This document shows positions 4,444 to 6,399 of a stretch of 6,399 nt of DNA, piece by piece. The position numbers and the translations under genes are program-made. How positions within the stretch are numbered: the first letter of the stretch is position 1; each line of letters begins with the position of its first letter. Source of the DNA: Lachnospiraceae bacterium (GTDB taxonomy: Bacteria > Bacillota > Clostridia > Lachnospirales > Lachnospiraceae); the NCBI GenBank assembly GCA_017463035.1, contig JAFTPY010000277.1:1-6399 (forward strand). Reading direction: 5' to 3'. The notes under the pieces are model-generated. The model made no database searches and was not told the DNA's origin. It saw only the letters and a program-made list of their open reading frames with translations.

Positions 4444-6399
4444 CTATTCTGCGGTGCCGTAATCCGGTTCCGCCATGGAACCGCCCGGAGTACAACATCC
4501 GTCATCAAACTCCAGTGCCAAATCAGAAGAAAGTACCACATTCTCCTTACCGAGAGCTCCCGGAATCACCGTAAAGGTATTGGAAATACCGTCCTGTGCA
4601 TCCCTAAACGGAAGCTTGGACACGGAAGCAAGAGACGCTACCGCACCGTTTTTATCTCTTCCGTGCATCGGATTTGCGCCCGGTGCAAACGGCTGACCCG
4701 CCTTTCTTCCGTCCGGTGTGGAGCCGGTATTCTTACCATACACTACGTTAGACGTAATAGTAAGAATGGACGTGGTCGGAATACCTCCGCGGTAGGTGTG
4801 ATTACCCTTTACATACTGCATAAAGGTGTGTACCACATCTCTTGCGATTTCATCCACACGGTCATCATCGTTTCCGTACTTCGGGAAATCGCCCTCTACT
4901 TCATAGTCTACCGCAACACCGTCGGCATCACGGATCACCTTTACCTTTGCATACTTAATTGCGGAAAGAGAATCCGCCACAACGGAAAGTCCCGCAATAC
5001 CCGTGGCGAACCACCGGGTAACCTTCTTATCGTGAAGTGCCATCTGCAGCTTCTCGTAACAATACTTGTCATGCATGTAGTGAATAATATTTAAGGTGTT
5101 CACATACACACGGGCAAGCCACTTCATCATCTCGTTATACTTGTGCATTACCTCGTCGTAATCCAGATACTCGGAAGTAATCGGACGATATTCCGGAGCC
5201 ACCTGCTTTTTCGTAATCTCGTCCACACCGCCGTTGATGGCATAGAGAAGACACTTTGCAAGGTTTGCTCTTGCGCCGAAGAACTGCATCTCCTTACCGA
5301 TACGCATGGAGGATACACAGCATGCGATGGCGTAATCGTCACCGTGGGTCACACGCATCAGATCATCATTCTCGTACTGTACCGAAGAAGACTCGATGGA
5401 AACCTTTGCACAGAACCGCTTAAATGCCTGCGGAAGTCTGGTGGACCAAAGCACGGTCATATTCGGCTCCGGTGCCGCACCGAGATTCTCCAACGTATGC
5501 AAATAACGGAAGGACATTTTCGTTACCAGCGGACGTCCGTCGATACCGATACCGCCAATGGACTCCGTTACCCAGGTCGGGTCACCTGAGAACAACGCAT
5601 TATACTCCGGAGTTCTTGCAAACTTCACCAAACGAAGCTTCATAATAAAGTGATCCACAAACTCCTGAATCTCTTCCTCTGTAAATCTGCCCTCTGCAAG
5701 GTCTCGCTGTGCGTAAATATCAAGGAAGGTCGAGGTACGTCCCAGAGACATGGCCGCGCCGTTCTGTTCCTTTACCGCTGCCAAGTAGCCGAAGTACAGC
5801 CACTGGATGGCCTCCTGTACATTCGTTGCCGGTCTGCCGATATCAAAACCGTAAATCTCACCCAGCTTCTTCAAATCCTTTAACGCACGAATCTGCTCGG
5901 AAAGCTCTTCGCGGTCACGGATAACATCGGAATACATAATGGTACGGGTGGAATTCTTCTGGTCTTCCTTATCCTCAATCAGACGGTCCACACCGTACAA
6001 AGCTACACGTCTGTAGTCACCGATAATACGGCCTCTGCCGTAAGCATCCGGAAGTCCCGTAATAATATGGCTGGAACGACACGCACGCATCTCCGGGGTA
6101 TAAGCATCGAATACACCCGCATTATGGGTCTTACGATGCACGGTGAAAAACTCTTCCACCTCCGGGTCCAGCGTATATCCGTTATCGCTGCACGCCTTTG
6201 CTGCCATACGGATACCGCCGTACGGTTGTAAGGAACGCTTAAACTGCTTGTCCGTCTGGAAGCCTACAATCTTCTCTTTCTTCTTATCTAAATAGCCCGG
6301 ACCGTGAGAAGTAATGGTGGAAATCACACTGGTATCCATATCCAATACTCCACCGGCCTCCAGCTCCTTCTTTGACAACTCTAATACCTGGTCCCACAG
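4444..6399 (-). CDS. pflB: Pyruvate formate-lyase catalytic core lacking the glycyl radical domain (5' end outside window)
   Basis: The frame is open from the right edge: its first codons (LWD) match about residue 54 of E. coli PflB, so roughly 50 N-terminal residues lie outside; the TTG at 6378 is not the start. The 651 visible residues show TSVISTITSHGPGY, GLPDAYGRGRIIGDYRR, NGAAMSLGRTSTFLD, the catalytic pair Cys360-Cys361 in YAIACCVSSM (E. coli Cys418/419), GARANLAK with Arg377 (E. coli Arg435, pyruvate carboxylate contact), and TPDGRKAGQPFAPGANPMHGRD. The enzyme would convert pyruvate and CoA to acetyl-CoA and formate in the cytoplasm. Homology ends at ALGK (residue 618). A 33-residue tail containing DDGCCTPGG follows, then a stop, with no RVSGYAV loop. 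That loop is supplied by the next gene. Apart from this the protein is well conserved, which argues against a decaying gene. The YGRGR, Cys-Cys and DGR motifs point to PFL itself rather than glycerol or choline lyase relatives. Confidence 0.95.
   Translation of the reverse strand: MWDQVLELSKKELEAGGVLDMDTSVISTITSHGPGYLDKKKEKIVGFQTDKQFKRSLQPYGGIRMAAKACSDNGYTLDPEVEEFFTVHRKTHNAGVFDAYTPEMRACRSSHIITGLPDAYGRGRIIGDYRRVALYGVDRLIEDKEDQKNSTRTIMYSDVIRDREELSEQIRALKDLKKLGEIYGFDIGRPATNVQEAIQWLYFGYLAAVKEQNGAAMSLGRTSTFLDIYAQRDLAEGRFTEEEIQEFVDHFIMKLRLVKFARTPEYNALFSGDPTWVTESIGGIGIDGRPLVTKMSFRYLHTLENLGAAPEPNMTVLWSTRLPQAFKRFCAKVSIESSSVQYENDDLMRVTHGDDYAIACCVSSMRIGKEMQFFGARANLAKCLLYAINGGVDEITKKQVAPEYRPITSEYLDYDEVMHKYNEMMKWLARVYVNTLNIIHYMHDKYCYEKLQMALHDKKVTRWFATGIAGLSVVADSLSAIKYAKVKVIRDADGVAVDYEVEGDFPKYGNDDDRVDEIARDVVHTFMQYVKGNHTYRGGIPTTSILTITSNVVYGKNTGSTPDGRKAGQPFAPGANPMHGRDKNGAVASLASVSKLPFRDAQDGISNTFTVIPGALGKENVVLSSDLALEFDDGCCTPGGSMAEPDYGTAE

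Noticed and set aside
4190..4498. The glycyl radical subunit starting at the upstream in-frame ATG (4498), or being the frameshifted end of one PFL gene
   Set aside because: The added 23 residues show no PFL similarity and have no ribosome binding site, whereas AAAGGAG precedes the ATG at 4429. A simple frameshift would leave the normal linker readable in one frame across the junction, and it is not.
4475..5924. Several plus-strand open frames antisense to the PFL core
   Set aside because: They are by-products of codon use in the strongly conserved PFL gene and show no start signals or recognisable domains.
6376..6378. TTG as the start codon of the PFL core
   Set aside because: The frame stays open to the window edge and the preceding codons (LWDQVLE) match the PFL family, so the true start lies outside.

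Overview
The window looks like chromosomal DNA of a strictly anaerobic, fermentative member of the Clostridia, most likely a Lachnospiraceae-type gut bacterium. The reasons are strong AGGAGG-type ribosome binding sites, a pyruvate formate-lyase (PFL) operon, a free-standing AICAR transformylase next to a PurO-type IMP cyclohydrolase, and a BlaI/BlaR1-type regulator pair. The taxonomic placement is inference from gene content. Every supported gene lies on the minus strand, so the window reads biologically from right to left.

Right half (6399 to 3290): a pfl operon. Its first gene is a PFL catalytic core entering from beyond the window edge. That core stops just before the C-terminal glycyl radical domain. 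Fourteen bases later, behind a perfect AAAGGAG ribosome binding site, a separate 79-residue gene encodes exactly the missing glycyl radical domain with its RVSGYAV loop. The third gene, overlapping by one base (TAATG), is the radical SAM PFL-activating enzyme. A long bidirectional hairpin terminator ends the operon. The two-gene ('split') PFL is the outstanding feature: thiyl-bearing core and radical-bearing glycine sit on different polypeptides that must assemble, and the core carries a novel 33-residue Cys-Cys tail.

Middle (3254 to 1237): a two-gene purine operon with a good promoter. A PurO-type IMP cyclohydrolase is followed by an AICAR formyltransferase that lacks the usual N-terminal cyclohydrolase domain of PurH. 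Together they carry out the last two steps of IMP synthesis. Formate made by PFL can feed one-carbon folate for this step, a plausible but unproven link to the neighbouring operon.

Left part (1236 to 1): a BlaI/MecI-family repressor gene with its own promoter, operator-like dyads and intrinsic terminator. Next comes a spacer of 417 bp holding a GC-rich palindromic element, a three-unit 19-bp tandem repeat and a second promoter. Last is the N-terminal part of a BlaR1/M56-type membrane sensor running off the left edge. The wide, structured spacer between two genes that are usually adjacent is unusual.
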